The position numbers and the translations under genes are program-made. Of a DNA stretch of 64,000 nt, positions 17,007-32,793 are shown one piece after another; the first letter of the stretch is position 1, and each line of letters starts with the position of its first letter. Below the pieces are notes generated by a model that was not told the origin of the DNA, did not search any database, and saw nothing but the letters and a program-made list of their open reading frames with translations. The DNA is taken from NCBI RefSeq assembly GCF_016907385.1, contig NZ_JAFBBU010000001.1, positions 2,728,001 to 2,792,000 on the forward strand, written 5' to 3'. Source of the stretch: Subtercola frigoramans. GTDB lineage: Bacteria > Actinomycetota > Actinomycetes > Actinomycetales > Microbacteriaceae.

Positions 17007-18134
17007 TCAGCCAGCGCCATGCATGCGCAGCGACACTCCGCCCGCGATGCGGGCCAGCGCTTCGGCGAAGAAGCTCTCGCGACCATCCTCGGGCCCACCA
17101 GAGAGGTTCACCCCGGCGACGCCATCCAGACTGAGCAGTTCGTTGCAGAAGTCGATCGCGGCGGCGATTCCCTCGGCGTAGACGTCGCGGGCACCGAGAA
17201 TCCGCTCGAGGTACCCCTCGGGCAGCACCAGCGTCGTGAACGATCGGAGCAACTCGGCACTGCCACGATCGACAACCACCGGAACGCAGGCGATGTACGC
17301 CAGATCCGGGAGTCTGTTTTCGCCCTGCCCCTGCGCGCGTTGTCGCGCGCGGACTTCATCAATGAATCGAGCGACTGGCAGGGCGCCGCCGGCGTGGTTG
17401 ACGAAGGCCAGTGCAGCACCTGCTCGCTGTTTCTCCACCAGACGTTCCGCACGATGCTCGACCGGCGGGGTCGCGGGCGACTCTCCCACCGACACCAGGT
17501 GCCCGTACTCGGCAGCGAGCGACGCGATCCCCGTGGAGTCCAGGTCGAACACGGGCTTCGCGTCGGGCCTCGACCCGGTCAGAGTGTGGTCTCCGGTCAC
17601 GCAGTGCACGGCCGCAACGCCCACGTCGGCAAGACCGGCCAACTCGCCCTCGATCGCCACGCGGTTGCGGTCACGGCAGTTGAACCCCGCGATCACGCGA
17701 AGACCACGGCTCTGGATGATCTGGGCACGGTAGCTCGGCGAAAACTGCACCCGGTGTGCGCCCGAATCGCCGGCCAGTGTTGCATCGGCGGAGCCCGCCA
17801 ACAGGTCAGCGCACTCCACGAGCGAAGGTCTGTCGATCGCCCTGGCCGGAAAGTCGGCCACGACGACCTGGCGAGAGCGGATCAGCTGGGCGAACTCGGC
17901 TCCCCCACGCGAAACGGGGTCGGCGGGCACAGCCACCGCCCCACGCGAGCCGTCGCTCGCGGGCCGATCGATGAGCAGCACGGGCACGGCACCTCCCCAG
18001 TGGATCGTCTCCCCATCCACGAAGACGCAGCGATGCTCCGACACCTCGCAGCTGCCGTCGAATTCCACACCCCCGCACGGCCCGAACGTCATGCTCTTCG
18101 GGCAGCTGAAGACAGCCTCGTGCACTCGTTCCAT
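17007..18134 (-). CDS. MTHFR-like protein with N-terminal zinc/Cys domain
   Basis: The 375-residue protein begins with the MTHFR_C-type cysteine motif CPKSMTFGPCGGV...GSCEV...RC, followed by a methylenetetrahydrofolate reductase-like barrel. ATG 18134 follows AAAGGA; an upstream in-frame ATG would overlap the divergent allantoinase promoter. Proteins of this design handle one-carbon units on tetrahydrofolate, for example in O-demethylation clusters. Its presence beside a VanB-like reductase suggests methyl-group disposal during N-heterocycle breakdown, which is inference. It converges on the preceding operon. Confidence 0.75.
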   Translation of the reverse strand: MERVHEAVFSCPKSMTFGPCGGVEFDGSCEVSEHRCVFVDGETIHWGGAVPVLLIDRPASDGSRGAVAVPADPVSRGGAEFAQLIRSRQVVVADFPARAIDRPSLVECADLLAGSADATLAGDSGAHRVQFSPSYRAQIIQSRGLRVIAGFNCRDRNRVAIEGELAGLADVGVAAVHCVTGDHTLTGSRPDAKPVFDLDSTGIASLAAEYGHLVSVGESPATPPVEHRAERLVEKQRAGAALAFVNHAGGALPVARFIDEVRARQRAQGQGENRLPDLAYIACVPVVVDRGSAELLRSFTTLVLPEGYLERILGARDVYAEGIAAAIDFCNELLSLDGVAGVNLSGGPEDGRESFFAEALARIAGGVSLRMHGAG

Positions 18135-18324
18135 CTTCGTGATCCTTTGCGTGAAAGTCGGGGCCGATCCGTGTGCCTCTCTGCACGGGGACCAGCAGCG
18201 ATCACTCAGGGTAACGGCCGACTGTGTCGGGCAGATTTCCAGACCTCCCTCGGTGACACCGCCAAGAAAGTTAGGGTGAATGAACGAATGATGAACCAGA
18301 CTTGCACGACCCACGGAGCCCCGA

Positions 18325-19680
18325 ATGACTGAAATCCACGACCTTGTCGTCCGGGCCGAGCGTGCCTACGTCGACGGTCGCTTCCAGGCCGTCGCCGTAG
18401 CGGTGACCGCCGGAACGATCGTCTCGATCGCGAGCATCGATGCGCCGTTCGACGCTGCCACGGAGGTCACGCTCCCCGACTCGCAGGTGCTGATCCCCGG
18501 AATCGTGGACACCCATGTGCACGTCAACGAACCAGGTCGCACGGACTGGGAGGGCTTCGCCAGCGCCACCCGTGCCGCCGCCGCAGGAGGCGTCACGACG
18601 ATTCTCGATATGCCTCTGAACAGCATCCCGCCCACGACGACACCGGATGCCCTCCAGCTCAAACGCGAAGCAGCCGGCCCTCAGGCCTCCGTCGACGTGG
18701 GGTTCTGGGGCGGCGCCATTCCCGACAGCCTCGGGCACCTCGAACCCCTGCACCGCGCAGGAGTCTTCGGATTCAAAGCGTTCCTCTCCCCCTCCGGTGT
18801 CGACGAATTCCCGCACCTGAGCACTGGACAACTTCACGCGGCCCTGCAGGAACTGGCTGGATTCGATGGCCTGCTGATCGTCCACGCCGAGGATCCCGGT
18901 GTTCTGGCTGAACACGAGAACTCCGGCGGCGTGGGCTACGAAGCGTTCGTGGCGAGCCGCCCCGAAGACGCAGAGAAGACGGCGATCGACCACGTGATCG
19001 ACGGGCTCCGGGCCACCGGCGCGCGCGCCCACATCCTGCACCTCTCGGCCGCGGGAGCACTACCGGCCATCCGCGCCGCGAAAGCCGAGGGCCTCCGCCT
19101 CACGGTCGAGACCTGCCCGCACTACCTGAGCTTCGCCGCTGAGGGAATTCCCGATGCAGCCACGCAGTACAAGTGCTGCCCGCCCATCCGTGACGAACAC
19201 AATCGTGAATTGCTGTGGGCCGCACTGGTCGCAGGTGACATCGACCTCATCGCCTCAGACCACTCGCCGAGCACCAAAGAACTGAAGTTCGCCCACGGTG
19301 GCGACTTCGCCCTGGCCTGGGGCGGGATCTCGGGACTGCAGGTGAGCCTTCCTGCAGTGTGGACCGCGGCGAAGACCCAGGGAATCGGCCTCGACAGCGT
19401 CATCGAGTGGATGGCCGTCGCGACGTCTCGACTGGCCGGCCTCTCAACCAAGGGTTCGCTCTCGGTCGGAGCCGCTGCCGACTTGGTGGCGTTCGCACCA
19501 GGGGAGAAGTTCACCGTCGTCGCACAGGAGCTTCAGCACAAGAACAAGCTCTCCGCCTTCGACGGCCGCGACCTCTTCGGCGTCGTACATACGACCTGGC
19601 TCGCTGGAGCTCCGGTGTTCTCGCGCGACGCTGCCTTCGAAGCAGGCCCACCTTCGGGCACTCTCCTCACCCGAACCTGA
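18325..19680 (+). CDS. allB: Allantoinase
   Basis: Allantoinase hydrolyses allantoin to allantoate. The 451-residue cyclic amidohydrolase has DTHVHVNEPGRTDWEGF (His64, His66), the carboxylated Lys151 in GFKAFLSPSG, IVHAED, ILHLSAA and ASDHSPS. The NEPGRTDWEGF signature distinguishes allantoinases from dihydroorotases. It is followed 55 bp later by urate oxidase. It starts 190 bp from the divergent MTHFR-like gene. Confidence 0.95.
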   Translation: MTEIHDLVVRAERAYVDGRFQAVAVAVTAGTIVSIASIDAPFDAATEVTLPDSQVLIPGIVDTHVHVNEPGRTDWEGFASATRAAAAGGVTTILDMPLNSIPPTTTPDALQLKREAAGPQASVDVGFWGGAIPDSLGHLEPLHRAGVFGFKAFLSPSGVDEFPHLSTGQLHAALQELAGFDGLLIVHAEDPGVLAEHENSGGVGYEAFVASRPEDAEKTAIDHVIDGLRATGARAHILHLSAAGALPAIRAAKAEGLRLTVETCPHYLSFAAEGIPDAATQYKCCPPIRDEHNRELLWAALVAGDIDLIASDHSPSTKELKFAHGGDFALAWGGISGLQVSLPAVWTAAKTQGIGLDSVIEWMAVATSRLAGLSTKGSLSVGAAADLVAFAPGEKFTVVAQELQHKNKLSAFDGRDLFGVVHTTWLAGAPVFSRDAAFEAGPPSGTLLTRT

Positions 19681-19735
19681 CAACCCACCCGAACCTCATC
19701 GCTCCACCAAACCCTCGCAGACAGGAAACAGCATC

Positions 19736-20641
19736 GTGGCAATCGTCCTCGGATCCAACCGTTACGGAAAAGCAGAGAATCGCGTCGTTCGCATCTATCG
19801 CGACACCGATCGACACGAGATCAGGGACATCAACGTCTCGAGCGCGCTGAGAGGCGAGTTCGCCGACGCGTACCTCGTCGGCGACCAGTCGAAGATCCTG
19901 CCGACCGACACGCAGAAGCAGACGGCGTACTCCTTCTCGAAGGAGAGGGGTCTGACCTCGATCGAGACCTATGCGCTCGAGCTCGGCGCCCACTTCGTCG
20001 ACACCGTCGAATACGTGCAGAGTGCGCGTATCGAGGTCGAGGAATTCGAGTGGCAGCGGGTACTCGTCGACGGCACAGAGCACGACCACACCTGGGTTCG
20101 CAAAGGCCAGGAGACCCGCATTGCAGCAGTCACTGTCACTGGGAGCGGCGCAGACCGCACCAACGCGGTCATCGGTGGCTTCAAAGACCTGGTCATTTTG
20201 AAGTCGACGGGCTCGGAATTCACCGGCTTCCTCGAAGACGGATACACCCTGCTCGAGCCGACCACGGACCGGGTCATGGCGACCTCCCTCATAGCAAAAT
20301 GGCGCTTCACCTCGACGGACGTCGAGTGGGAGAGCACGTACCTCGGAATCAAGAAGATCATCATCGAGACCTTCGCCACGCTGCATTCCCTCGCCCTGCA
20401 GCAGACGCTGTACGAAATGGGCAAAGCCGTGCTCGAGGCCTACGACTTCATCGCGGAGATCCGCTTCTCGGCACCGAACAAGCACCACTTCCTCTACAAC
20501 CTCGCTCCCTTCGGCGTCGAGAACAACAACGAGGTCTTCAACGCGGATGATCGGCCCTACGGCCTCATCGAAGCCACCGTCATCCGCGACGAGGTGCCCC
20601 CCGCACCCGAGGCCTGGGACAGCTACACCGGCCTCGTCTGA
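19736..20641 (+). CDS. uox: Urate oxidase (uricase)
   Basis: Cofactor-free oxidation of urate to 5-hydroxyisourate. The 301-residue protein has both tunnelling-fold halves, with SNRYGKAENRV (Lys12), LPTDTQK (Thr57-Asp58), LKSTGSEFTGFLEDGYT and SAPNKHHFLYNLAPFG. It starts at GTG 19736 after AGGAAA. The product is handled by HIU hydrolase and OHCU decarboxylase, encoded about 9 kb away beyond an IS element and the rrn operon. Confidence 0.96.
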   Translation: MAIVLGSNRYGKAENRVVRIYRDTDRHEIRDINVSSALRGEFADAYLVGDQSKILPTDTQKQTAYSFSKERGLTSIETYALELGAHFVDTVEYVQSARIEVEEFEWQRVLVDGTEHDHTWVRKGQETRIAAVTVTGSGADRTNAVIGGFKDLVILKSTGSEFTGFLEDGYTLLEPTTDRVMATSLIAKWRFTSTDVEWESTYLGIKKIIIETFATLHSLALQQTLYEMGKAVLEAYDFIAEIRFSAPNKHHFLYNLAPFGVENNNEVFNADDRPYGLIEATVIRDEVPPAPEAWDSYTGLV

Positions 20642-20654
20642 CCCCAGGCGCGCC

Positions 20655-20803
20655 TCAGTACTCAGCAGGCCAGGCAAACGGCGCACTCGGGGCTGGCGTC
20701 GTTCCTCGTGGGGCCAGAACAAGATCGATGTCCAACTTGTTGGTCAGCACGATGGTTGCCGGGTCGCCTTCGAACGGTCGCTGGTTCACGAAGACGCTGA
20801 ACG
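20655..20803 (-). pseudogene. 3' fragment of membrane-anchored protein gene cut by the IS element
   Basis: On the minus strand this encodes SVFVNQRPFEGDPATIVLTN...FAWPAEY and a stop at 20655-20657. It is the C-terminal part of the gene whose 5' part is at 22901-23297. Deleting the IS and one TGAACG copy restores one uninterrupted 180-codon frame. Confidence 0.88.
20798..20803. repeat. Target-site duplication, left copy
   Basis: TGAACG immediately precedes the IS left end (TGTTAACGCC) and is repeated at 22901-22906. Confidence 0.85.
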
Positions 20804-20871
20804 TGTTAACGCCGACTGAAAACAGGGCCAGTACTGCCAACTGAAAACAGGGCCACCAACCACTATGGAAG

Positions 20872-22838
<1,967 letters not shown>

Positions 22839-22900
22839 ACAAACCACGTGGCCCTGTTTTCAGTTGGCAACCGTGGCCCCATATTGAGTTGGCGTTAACA

Positions 22901-22906
22901 TGAACG
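22901..22906. repeat. Target-site duplication, right copy
   Basis: TGAACG directly follows the IS right end (GGCGTTAACA) and matches 20798-20803. Confidence 0.85.
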
Positions 22907-23297
22907 ACTCGGTCGACGATTGGCGAAAGTCTCCGACACCCTCTGAATCGAGCGGGATACCCCATTCGGCGAAAAATTCCCCCAGCTCGAACGTGCGCTG
23001 AATGGGCGATTCGACGTGAAGGATGCCTGTGGCCTCGTGCGTGTGCAACGGCAACGTCACCTGTGTCTTCTCATCGATTCCCACATTTGCCGGTACTACC
23101 TGCGGCACTCCATCGACGGTGATGGAGACGTGGGAGTGGAGGTGCTCAGGCACGGGGGCCACGGCAGCGGCCAAGAAGAGCACGCCGGCCGAGAGAAGGC
23201 TCAAGAGCACACACACCGCCCACAGAGGAAGGGACCATCTCGGCTTCAGCAGCTCATCGCTCACCTGGTCACTATAGAGACCGAATTCGAGAGACAT
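22901..23297 (-). pseudogene. 5' fragment of membrane-anchored His-rich-motif protein, interrupted by IS21
   Basis: This 132-codon fragment runs up to the IS. Together with 20655-20797 it rebuilds a 179-residue protein with a polar N-terminus, one transmembrane helix (LWAVCVLLSLLSAGVLFLAA) and an extracellular domain containing PEHLHSHVSITVDG and LPLHTHEATGILHVES. I recall similar uncharacterised actinobacterial proteins but cannot name the family. As it stands translation would run into the IS, giving an altered C-terminus. ATG 23297 is used; GTG 23264 is an alternative. The gene begins just past the rrn terminator. Confidence 0.8.
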
Positions 23298-23310
23298 CCG
23301 TTAACGGCAA

Positions 23311-23336
23311 GAGGCCCACCTGGTGGGGTGGGCCTC
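23311..23336 (-). terminator. rrn operon terminator hairpin
   Basis: GAGGCCCACC (23311-23320) pairs with GGTGGGCCTC (23327-23336) around a six-base loop, 20 bp beyond the 5S 3' end in the direction of rRNA transcription. The T tract after it is short. Confidence 0.85.
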
Positions 23337-23355
23337 TGTCGTGTTTCTAGAGTGA

Positions 23356-23472
23356 GTCCGGCGGTGTCCTACTCTCCCACAAGGTCTCCCTTGCAGTACC
23401 ATCGGCGCTGCGAGTCTTAGCTTCCGGGTTCGGAATGTTGCCGGGCGTTTCCCTCGCGCTATGGCCGCCGAA
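23356..23472 (-). rRNA. rrf: 5S ribosomal RNA
   Basis: The reverse complement begins GGCGGCCATAGCG and contains the conserved GGAAACGCCCGG...CCGAACCCGGAAGCTAAG and the closing GGAGAGTAGGACACCGCCGG. Ends are estimated from base pairing of the terminal helix and are uncertain by a few bases. Confidence 0.93.
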
Positions 23473-23665
23473 ACATTAGGGACATCCTGATGGGGTGTCT
23501 AAAATGTTCGGAAGTGTTTAGCTTCGTTCATGTTTAGTTGTGCCAAACCGTTAGCGGGTTTGGTTGTGACCCGACCGTATGTCGGGAACCACAGAGTGGA
23601 CGCGAGTGTTTTTGTTGCGCAAAGATTTTCAGCCACACCGGGCCCTTGCGGGGGTGTGGTGGTGG

Positions 23666-28808
<5,143 letters not shown>

Positions 28809-29361
28809 AATGCTTACGCGCCAACCAACAAACGGGAATCGAATGCTGACTGACAAGTTCGATACTGACAGAACAAATCATTACTGACTTGCTTGTCCGC
28901 GACCACCCCGAAAGGCAATCGCTAATTTCATTTCCCAAAGGAACCCGGACACCCAAAAGGTGCCACGGGGAATTGGCATTTGACAATGTGCACGCTGTTG
29001 AGTTCTCAAAGATCGGACGCTCCCAAGCGCTTGACTCTCTGAGAGAGAAGCAGTTCGGGGCAACTTTACTATCTTATCACTCTCTGCATCCTTGTCAAAT
29101 CGAGGCATTCGAGGCAGTTGAAGAGTCGCCAAGAAAACCCGAACTGACTGTTGCGGGAGTGGTTTTACATCTTACGCTCGCAAGCAGAGATTCCCTAAGG
29201 AATGACTTGCTTGTTTGCGGGGGATGGCCCCCACTTGAGGCCCGGAAGCTCTGCGGCTTTCCGGCACCTTTGGGGTGACGAGTAGTTACTCTATGGGGGT
29301 TTTGGCGATGATGCAAATCGAGCTGATGAAGCCCGAAATCATGCGCCACAACCGGCGTGTC
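28809..29361 (-). other. rrn leader and upstream region
   Basis: No gene is visible in these 553 bases. They hold the rrn promoter (29071-29098) and, nearer 16S, the boxA-like leader TTTGAGAACTCAACAGCGTG (about 28991-29010, minus strand). Further upstream, at about 29246-29268, an imperfect CCGGAAGC...GCTTTCCGG hairpin may end transcription from the HIU hydrolase gene, which reads toward rrn. Confidence 0.7.
29071..29098 (-). promoter_or_regulatory. rrn promoter
   Basis: TTGACA (29093-29098) and TAAGAT (29071-29076) on the minus strand are separated by 16 bp, with an expected start near 29064, about 255 bp before the mature 16S 5' end. The consensus -35 fits a strong housekeeping promoter. 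Confidence 0.8.
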
Positions 29362-29706
29362 TCAGCTACCTCGATAGGTCGAGTAACCGAACGGGCTGAG
29401 CAGGAGCGGGATGTGATAGTGCTCGCCCGGGTGTGCGAGCTCGAAGGTGATCGACACTTCGGGGTACATCGTCTGCCTGTTCTGCGCACCGAAATAGGCC
29501 CCGGTGTCGAACGTCACCCGGTAGCGACCGGCGGGCAGAGCAACGGGGCCGAGGGAGGTTGCGCGGCCGTCGGCGTCGGTGGTGGCGGATGCAACGGGCA
29601 TCCACTCACCGCCGGTCTGTGATTCGAGAACGAGCTCCACTCCCCTGGCAGGCCTGCCCGTGGTCGAGTCGAGCACATGAGAGGTCACATGGCTGCGTTC
29701 GGTCAT
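29362..29706 (-). CDS. hiuH: 5-hydroxyisourate hydrolase
   Basis: Transthyretin-like enzyme that hydrolyses 5-hydroxyisourate, the uricase product, to OHCU. The 114-residue protein starts with RSHVTSHVLDSTTGRPA (His6, His10) and ends in the diagnostic YRGS. Its start overlaps the OHCU decarboxylase stop as ATGA, so the two successive enzymes are made together. Confidence 0.95.
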   Translation of the reverse strand: MTERSHVTSHVLDSTTGRPARGVELVLESQTGGEWMPVASATTDADGRATSLGPVALPAGRYRVTFDTGAYFGAQNRQTMYPEVSITFELAHPGEHYHIPLLLSPFGYSTYRGS

Positions 29707-30224
29707 TTCTGCAACTCCTGGCTCTGTGACGACTCGGCGTCGATCTCTTCTGCGACCGCCCGGAGCCGGAGCATCGTGATGTCCCGCAGTTCGCTGGCGA
29801 CGATGCCCACCTCAGTCTCGGGGTCGAGCTCGAGACGACGGGTCAGTTCGCCGAGGATCTCCGCCCGGGAGCGACCCTTGGCCCTGATCAGGAAGACCCG
29901 GCCGAATCGCTGTTCGTAGGAGGCATTGCAGCGCGCTATGGCTGCGTTGACCTCGACGTCGTCTGCGTCGACCGAGGACTGTTCTGACTTCGAGAAGGCC
30001 TGGGCTGCACCCTGCCCTGCGTGCTTCTCACCGATGCGTGGATGATCGGCAAGCGCTTCGTCGATCTCTGGTTCGGTGAGCGGGGTTGCCGCATTCCGGG
30101 CTGCGTCGAGAAGCTGATCGACAGAGTCGAAAGGGGCTTGCCCTGCAACGTCGTCGACCCACCGGTTCACGTTCAAGCAGCCACGAAGCCGCGAACGGAG
30201 TTCGTCAGTCGTCAGGTTCAGCAC
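29703..30224 (-). CDS. uraD: OHCU decarboxylase
   Basis: Decarboxylates 2-oxo-4-hydroxy-4-carboxy-5-ureidoimidazoline to (S)-allantoin. The 173-residue protein carries LADHPRIGEKHAG with the catalytic His61, FSKSEQSSVD, and the C-terminal R(L)ELDPETEV...ELRDITMLRL typical of the family. It starts at GTG 30224 behind GAGG. It is divergent from the molybdenum cofactor gene with only 46 bp between. Confidence 0.93.
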   Translation of the reverse strand: MLNLTTDELRSRLRGCLNVNRWVDDVAGQAPFDSVDQLLDAARNAATPLTEPEIDEALADHPRIGEKHAGQGAAQAFSKSEQSSVDADDVEVNAAIARCNASYEQRFGRVFLIRAKGRSRAEILGELTRRLELDPETEVGIVASELRDITMLRLRAVAEEIDAESSQSQELQK

Positions 30225-30270
30225 AAGAGCCTCATGACCTCAGTTTATCGGCCCCGGATACGATGGGCGG

Positions 30271-30927
30271 ATGAGCTCAGCAGCAGCGGAATCGGCACCG
30301 GCGCAGGTCGCGGGCCTCGTTCTCGCAGCGGGGGCGGGACGCCGGTTCGGTGGCCCGAAAGCGCTGGCTCGCACCGCCGCGGGTGAGGCCTGGGTGGTAC
30401 GCAGCACGCGCACGCTCCAGGCTGCCGGATGCTCACCTGTCGTCATCGCCGTCGGTGCCGATGCCGACAATGCCGTAGCCGTAATCGGAGAAGAGTTCGG
30501 CGCTGACACGGACGTGCTCATCGTGGTGGTCGACGACTGGGTATCGGGCATGGCCGCTTCGCTTCGTGCGGGAATCGCCGAGCTTGCCACGCATGCACCG
30601 GTGGCGGCCGGCCTGATCGTGACATTGGTCGATCTGCCAGACCTGCCCCTGTCGGCAGTCGAGCGCGTGATCGCCCGGGCATTCGATACGCGGGGGGCAC
30701 AGCACGCCCTGGTTCAGGCTGCGTACTCGGGTGCGCCCGGGCATCCGGTGTTCATCGGCAGGGCGCACTGGGGGGCGCTGGCTGCCGGATTGTCTGGCGA
30801 TGCCGGGGCGAAGAACTATCTCGCCGAGCACAATGCCGTGTCGGCTGAGTGTGGCGAGCTGTGGGACGGAACCGACGTCGACTACAGCGGCACCCCGGAC
30901 GACGTCGCGCCCGGCACCGGTGGATAG
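30271..30927 (+). CDS. mocA: Molybdenum cofactor cytidylyltransferase-like protein (MobA/MocA family)
   Basis: A 218-residue nucleotidyltransferase with LVLAAGAGRRFGGPKAL near the N-terminus and LVDLPDLPL as the metal-binding segment. MocA-type enzymes attach CMP to molybdopterin for xanthine-dehydrogenase-class enzymes, which fits the XDH at the left end of the window. MobA (GMP) activity cannot be excluded by eye. Its 3' end overlaps the convergent sigma factor gene by 46 bp. Confidence 0.8.
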   Translation: MSSAAAESAPAQVAGLVLAAGAGRRFGGPKALARTAAGEAWVVRSTRTLQAAGCSPVVIAVGADADNAVAVIGEEFGADTDVLIVVVDDWVSGMAASLRAGIAELATHAPVAAGLIVTLVDLPDLPLSAVERVIARAFDTRGAQHALVQAAYSGAPGHPVFIGRAHWGALAAGLSGDAGAKNYLAEHNAVSAECGELWDGTDVDYSGTPDDVAPGTGG

Positions 30928-32294
30928 CGCAGACGCAGCAGACGGCGTTGCGGTTCGGAGTCGGTGAGCTGGAGGGCCCGCTGCGCGGCAACGGAGGCCT
31001 CGGCGGCGGCACCCTGGCGCGCCAGGAGCTCGGCGCGGGTGGCGTGGAACCAGAAGTACGAGTCGAGCCCGGCCAGCGCATCGACCTCGGCCAGGGCCTC
31101 GGCGGGAAATCCGCTCTCGGCGAGTGCCGCTGCCCGATTCAATTTCACCACCGGGTTCGGGTCGATCGTGGCAAGAACGTCATACCAACTCAGGATCGCG
31201 AGCCAATCCGTCTCCGAGGGATCTGCAGCCAAGGCGTGGCACCCGGCGATTGCCGCCGTCACGGCGAACCGTGCGGGCTGACGAGGGCTGTGTGTGATGG
31301 CGGCGGCGGCGAGCGCCACCCCCTCGTTGATGAGGGCGGAGTTCCAGAGCGCGCGATCCTGGTCGGCCAGCAGCACCACGTCTCCATTCGCGTCGAAGCG
31401 GGCTGGCAGGCGCGAGTGCTGGAGGAGCATGGTCGCGAGAAGGCCTTCGACGGCTGGAGAGCCGGGCAACAGAACGGTGAGCAGGCGCCCAAGACGGATC
31501 GCCTCATCGGCCAGGGCACTGCGCAGGGCCGGCCCGTCGGAGAGCGAGGCATACCCCTCGCCGAAGAGGAGATAGACCGTGGTCGTGACTCCGTTGACCC
31601 TGTCGGGAAGTTCGTCGGGGCCGGGCACGACGTAGGGAATGCGAGCCTTCGCGATCTTCGTACGAGCCCGGGTCAACCGTTTGGCCATCGTCTGCTCAGA
31701 GACGAGGAGGGAGCGGGCGACTTCGGCAACGGTGAGTCCGCAGAGTACGCGCAGACTGAGCGCGACCTGGGCCTCGGTCGACAGGGCAGGGTGGCAACAG
31801 GTGAAGATGAGTCGCAGTTGGTCGTCTTCGAGATCGTGGGGTGCATCATCCGGAGCCGCTAGGGCAGTCATGATGGTCGCCTGCCGTTCTTTGTCGAATC
31901 GCGTCTTCTCGCGGCGGAGGATGTCGATGGCGCGACGCTTTGCTGAGACGAAGAGCCACGCTCTGGGGTTCTCGGGCACGCCGTCGCGGGTCCATGCCTG
32001 AAGTGCTCGGAGCGACGCGTCCTGCACGGCGTCTTCAGCCAGCGTGAGGTCGCCGAGTTGACGAGTGAGGGTCGCGACGACCCGGCGCCCCTCGCTTCGG
32101 AGGAACTCGGCGAGCGCCAGGTCGGCTTGCATCGCGTCTGCGGGCATCGCGTCCGCGGCCATCGCGTCCGTGGGCATCGGCTCGCCGGGGATCCCGCCGG
32201 ATCCCACCACGTCGGAGGACACTCGAGCGTCGGGTCGGAGAGGAGCGCTGCTCATCACCGACCCGACGCCCGGGGTGGTCTCGCCGGTTGTCAC
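30882..32294 (-). CDS. ECF42-like RNA polymerase sigma factor with C-terminal extension
   Basis: The 470-residue protein has sigma region 2 (LTLAEDAVQDASLRALQAW, PRAWLFVSAKRRAIDILRR) and region 4 (LRVLCGLTVAEVARSLLVSEQTMAKRL), then about 250 residues of helical TPR-like repeats. This layout and the upstream DGPF gene match ECF42, where the extension controls activity. The N-terminus has a 15-bp tandem repeat giving (A/P)ADAM units (about residues 41-56), so the true start may be one of the internal methionines. Its start overlaps the DGPF stop (ATGA). Confidence 0.88.
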   Translation of the reverse strand: MTTGETTPGVGSVMSSAPLRPDARVSSDVVGSGGIPGEPMPTDAMAADAMPADAMQADLALAEFLRSEGRRVVATLTRQLGDLTLAEDAVQDASLRALQAWTRDGVPENPRAWLFVSAKRRAIDILRREKTRFDKERQATIMTALAAPDDAPHDLEDDQLRLIFTCCHPALSTEAQVALSLRVLCGLTVAEVARSLLVSEQTMAKRLTRARTKIAKARIPYVVPGPDELPDRVNGVTTTVYLLFGEGYASLSDGPALRSALADEAIRLGRLLTVLLPGSPAVEGLLATMLLQHSRLPARFDANGDVVLLADQDRALWNSALINEGVALAAAAITHSPRQPARFAVTAAIAGCHALAADPSETDWLAILSWYDVLATIDPNPVVKLNRAAALAESGFPAEALAEVDALAGLDSYFWFHATRAELLARQGAAAEASVAAQRALQLTDSEPQRRLLRLRYPPVPGATSSGVPL

Positions 32295-32641
32295 GACATG
32301 AGTGGAAGGACCGGCCTGACCTCGATGGCCCCGTTCCAGGCACCGGGGATGGTGGCGGCGTGGCGGATCGCCTCATCGAGGTCTGCGCATTCGAGCAGGT
32401 AGAAGCCGGTGAGTGCCTCTTTGGTCTCGGCGTAGGGGCCGTCGCTCAGCACCACGTCCCCGCCCTTGCCTCCCTGAACGGTGACGGTGGTTGCGGTCGC
32501 CGTGGGGTAGAGCGCAGCGCCGCCCCGGATGACGGCGGCAGCGCTCTCGCTGAAGGCCATGTACTCCTTCGTTTCGTCAGCGTATTCGGGCAGCGACCAG
32601 TCGACATCGGCTGAGTAGATGATGGCAGCGTAGAGAGGCAT
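32291..32641 (-). CDS. YCII/DGPF-domain protein partnered with the ECF sigma factor
   Basis: A 116-residue protein with the diagnostic LSDGPYAETKEALTGFYLLE segment. DGPF proteins are almost always encoded next to ECF42 sigma factors and are thought to belong to their regulon; the biochemical role is unknown. The preceding 152-bp gap should carry the promoter, but I could not pick an unambiguous ECF site. Confidence 0.9.
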   Translation of the reverse strand: MPLYAAIIYSADVDWSLPEYADETKEYMAFSESAAAVIRGGAALYPTATATTVTVQGGKGGDVVLSDGPYAETKEALTGFYLLECADLDEAIRHAATIPGAWNGAIEVRPVLPLMS

Positions 32642-32793
32642 GAGTACTCCTAGGTTCGGTCGAGCCAGCCCGGATGGTTGGCTCTACTGTAGGAACGATT
32701 GGAGTGCCACCGAAAGGACACGGCGGCAAGAAAATTCGTGTCGGGCACAGAATATTTCGATTCGGGCCGGTCTGAGGCAGGAGAAGCGCCCAC

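Noticed and set aside
29101..29200. A second rrn promoter upstream of the one at 29071-29098
   Set aside because: A TAAGAT-like hexamer occurs near 29170 on the minus strand, but no acceptable -35 stands 16-18 bp before it.
32642..32793. An ECF42 target promoter before the DGPF gene
   Set aside because: Several GC-rich candidates exist, but none matches a -35/-10 pair that I can justify.
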